Below are positions 62,414-64,000 of a stretch of 64,000 bases of DNA, piece by piece (the first letter of the stretch is position 1; every line of letters starts with the position of its first letter). A program made the position numbers and the translations under genes. The stretch covers positions 496,001 to 560,000 of the forward strand of contig OX244046.1 in the NCBI GenBank assembly GCA_945861085.1, written 5' to 3'. The notes under the pieces were generated by a model that did not search any database, was not told the origin of the DNA, and saw only the letters and a list, made by a program, of their open reading frames with translations. Origin of the DNA: Clostridioides difficile_D. Lineage in GTDB: Bacteria > Bacillota > Clostridia > Peptostreptococcales > Peptostreptococcaceae.

Positions 62414-63265
62414 CTAGCACTCTCCTTCTGTAGTTTCGATTTCTTTAGTCTTTTTATTTCTTGAGAATTTAGGTTCCAAAATCTTATACATAAAATTAGT
62501 AAATGGTAAGGATACAAAAACTAAGAATATAATTCCTGTTATACTGGACATCATATTACTTGTTGCTGCATAGGCAAGTATTGTATCTGCCATTTCTGGT
62601 GGTACCATAGTAGATAGTGAACCAGCAGCTGCTGTCATCATACTTCCACTACCAACACCACAGGCCATTCCCAAAGCATATGGGTGAAGACCACTATAAA
62701 TAGATATTGAACCTAGCACACTAAAGTATATAGTTCCAAGAACAGTACCCATTAAATATGTACCAAGTACACCACTACCTTCTGGAGAGTTTATCCCATA
62801 TTTCTCTGATATAACTCCTAAAGAAGGCTCACGGCTTATACTTGCAGTAGCTCCAACGGCTTCTCTTTTCATTCCAAATATCAATGCAAGAGGTAATGCA
62901 ACGATTGGTGCAAGTATATGACCAAATTCTTGAGCGATAAATGCTGGTCCAGCCTGAATTATCTTGTCAATGTTTGGACCAACTGTAGTACCATACTTTA
63001 TACCAAGCATTACTAGTGCAATTCCAACGACTTCACCAGCAATGTTTATTTCTTTTTCTCCAATTACTTTTTTAAGTGCTTTAATTTTCTTTCCTAATAA
63101 ATCGGGTGTTATTATAAGTCCAATTATAACTGCATAAAGCATAGGGAACAGTACTATAGAGGCTTTTCCAATAGCTATAGTTCTTTGACCTATAAATTCA
63201 CATATTACTACCAATATTAAACAAGTTAAAAATACTTGAATAAAATGTTTTTTATTAATTTCCAT
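62414..63265 (-). CDS. DUF3100 membrane protein
   Basis: A 283-residue protein with about seven to eight membrane segments. Motifs KREAVGATASISREPSLGVISEKYG and GMACGVGSGSMMTAAAGSLS are typical of DUF3100 proteins, which usually neighbour peptidases or amidohydrolases. It probably forms a transporter with the next small protein. First gene of a three-gene operon; a ribosome site (GGGAGG) precedes ATG. Confidence 0.8.
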   Translation of the reverse strand: MEINKKHFIQVFLTCLILVVICEFIGQRTIAIGKASIVLFPMLYAVIIGLIITPDLLGKKIKALKKVIGEKEINIAGEVVGIALVMLGIKYGTTVGPNIDKIIQAGPAFIAQEFGHILAPIVALPLALIFGMKREAVGATASISREPSLGVISEKYGINSPEGSGVLGTYLMGTVLGTIYFSVLGSISIYSGLHPYALGMACGVGSGSMMTAAAGSLSTMVPPEMADTILAYAATSNMMSSITGIIFLVFVSLPFTNFMYKILEPKFSRNKKTKEIETTEGEC

Positions 63266-63713
63266 GATTTCCTCCCCAAAAAGAATAAATATTGTACTTA
63301 TCTAAAATAAAAAATACGTTTTCTTAAGCATAATACGTTTTCCTACATAAAATAACAAAAACTATTTCAGATAAGTTTTAGAAATGTCATTAACATGTCC
63401 TTAACTAAGGATAAAACAAAAATTTAACATTGTCAACGAAAAATATCTAAAATATTACATATTTTGAATATATTGTAATAAGGCTTTATTTATCAAAAAA
63501 TTGTTTAAATATTGTAGGAATAATAGGTAAAAAGCTTTAAAATTAATAATATAAAATTAAAAAATAGTAAATTAAAATTTTAAAATAGATGGATGAAAGT
63601 AGCTTAGAAAATATAGAAATGAATAGTACAATAGAACATAATACAGAAGCAGTCTTAATTAGTTGTAAAAATAAAGATTAAATAAATTTAATGACTTTAG
63701 TAGGTGGTAATGA
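63266..63713. other. 448-bp divergent intergenic region
   Basis: AT-rich. It contains promoters for the leftward DUF3100 operon and the rightward regulator. A 30-codon open frame at 63589-63681 (starting MDESSLENIEMN) has no ribosome site and is probably not translated. Confidence 0.35.
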
Positions 63714-64000
63714 ATGAAAATAAATAGATTAACAGAAATAATAGTAATACTATTAAATAAAAAACTAGTAACAGCTAAAGAGTTGGCTAAGAGATTTGAG
63801 GTTTCTACAAGAACCATATATAGAGATATAGAAACTTTGTCTATGTCAGGAGTACCAGTATATATGACGAAAGGCAAGGGAGGAGGAATATCTTTAATAG
63901 AAGAATATTCTATAGATAAGACCATTTTGTCAAAAGAAGATAAAGAGAGTTTAATAGTGGCACTGAAAACATTACAAGCAACAAAGTATCCAGAAATAAA
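63714..64000 (+). CDS. YafY/DeoR-type HTH regulator (3' end cut by window)
   Basis: First 95 codons of a regulator with an N-terminal helix-turn-helix (LVTAKELAKRFEVSTRTIYRDIETL) and the glycine-rich wing YMTKGKGGGISL. This is the pattern of YafY-type regulators, whose C-terminal WYL ligand-binding domain would lie beyond the window. AGGTGG precedes ATG at 6 nt. Divergent from the DUF3100 operon; it may or may not regulate it. Confidence 0.88.
   Translation, partial: MKINRLTEIIVILLNKKLVTAKELAKRFEVSTRTIYRDIETLSMSGVPVYMTKGKGGGISLIEEYSIDKTILSKEDKESLIVALKTLQATKYPEI

Noticed and set aside
1..64000. CRISPR arrays, tRNA or rRNA genes
   Set aside because: No regularly spaced short repeats with unique spacers, no cas-type genes and no tRNA or rRNA signature were recognised.

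Overview
The window is low-GC clostridial DNA, almost certainly Clostridioides difficile. Three things point there: a CWB2-repeat cell wall protein, an IStron of the CdISt1 kind (group I intron plus TnpB, inserted after TTGAT), and the overall gene repertoire and codon use. The species call is an inference from families and style, because no database search was possible.

Layout. 1-4.3 kb: an ABC-2 type transporter operon whose second permease is split by an IStron; splicing at the predicted sites would restore the frame exactly. 4.5-9.7 kb: an RpiR-type regulator ending inside a dispersed repeat, a BlaR1/BlaI sensor-repressor pair with a BlaI operator, and a flavodoxin/MarR/ferredoxin-flavodoxin group. 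9.9-11.4 kb: an intact IS256-family element sitting in the loop of an old terminator, with a 9-bp target duplication. 11.5-15.3 kb: small genes and decay, including a lantibiotic-resistance-like (Cpr-like) ABC locus truncated against a deleted response regulator. 15.3-17.7 kb: an omega-amidase-like hydrolase, a guanidine-I riboswitch with its Gdx exporter, and a solitary purC. 18-21.8 kb: a sigma54-dependent mannose-family PTS operon with a polyol(-phosphate) dehydrogenase. 22-28 kb: a two-component system and a secreted cell wall protein with five 79-residue tandem repeats.

28.7-41.7 kb is the most unusual part. An intact AgrA/AgrC-like pair is followed by recognisable but destroyed agrB and agrD remnants. 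Then come two radical SAM/SPASM enzymes, a 53-codon Cys-containing peptide gene, an FtsX-like permease, a third radical SAM/SPASM enzyme, a subtilisin-like protease with an acyl-carrier-like tail, a LolD-like ATPase and an ABC exporter. This reads as a ribosomally made, radical-SAM-modified peptide (RiPP) locus that was once under its own agr quorum-sensing control. A LytTR-type direct repeat and a good promoter still lie in front of the broken agrB.

42-52 kb: a D-Ala-D-Ala carboxypeptidase, a LevR-type sigma54 activator, a two-part ThrE-like exporter, a gate-domain membrane protein and a KdpD/KdpE-like pair without kdpFABC. 52.7-64 kb: a PAS-GAF-GGDEF-GGDEF-EAL protein and a regulator facing a peptide or amidated-amino-acid utilisation cluster (M20 peptidase, AbgT transporter, M20D amidohydrolase, two-part DUF3100-type membrane system), then the start of a YafY-type regulator. 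A 173-bp sequence at 5.2 kb has a close inverted copy at 41.9 kb, at the edge of the RiPP locus.
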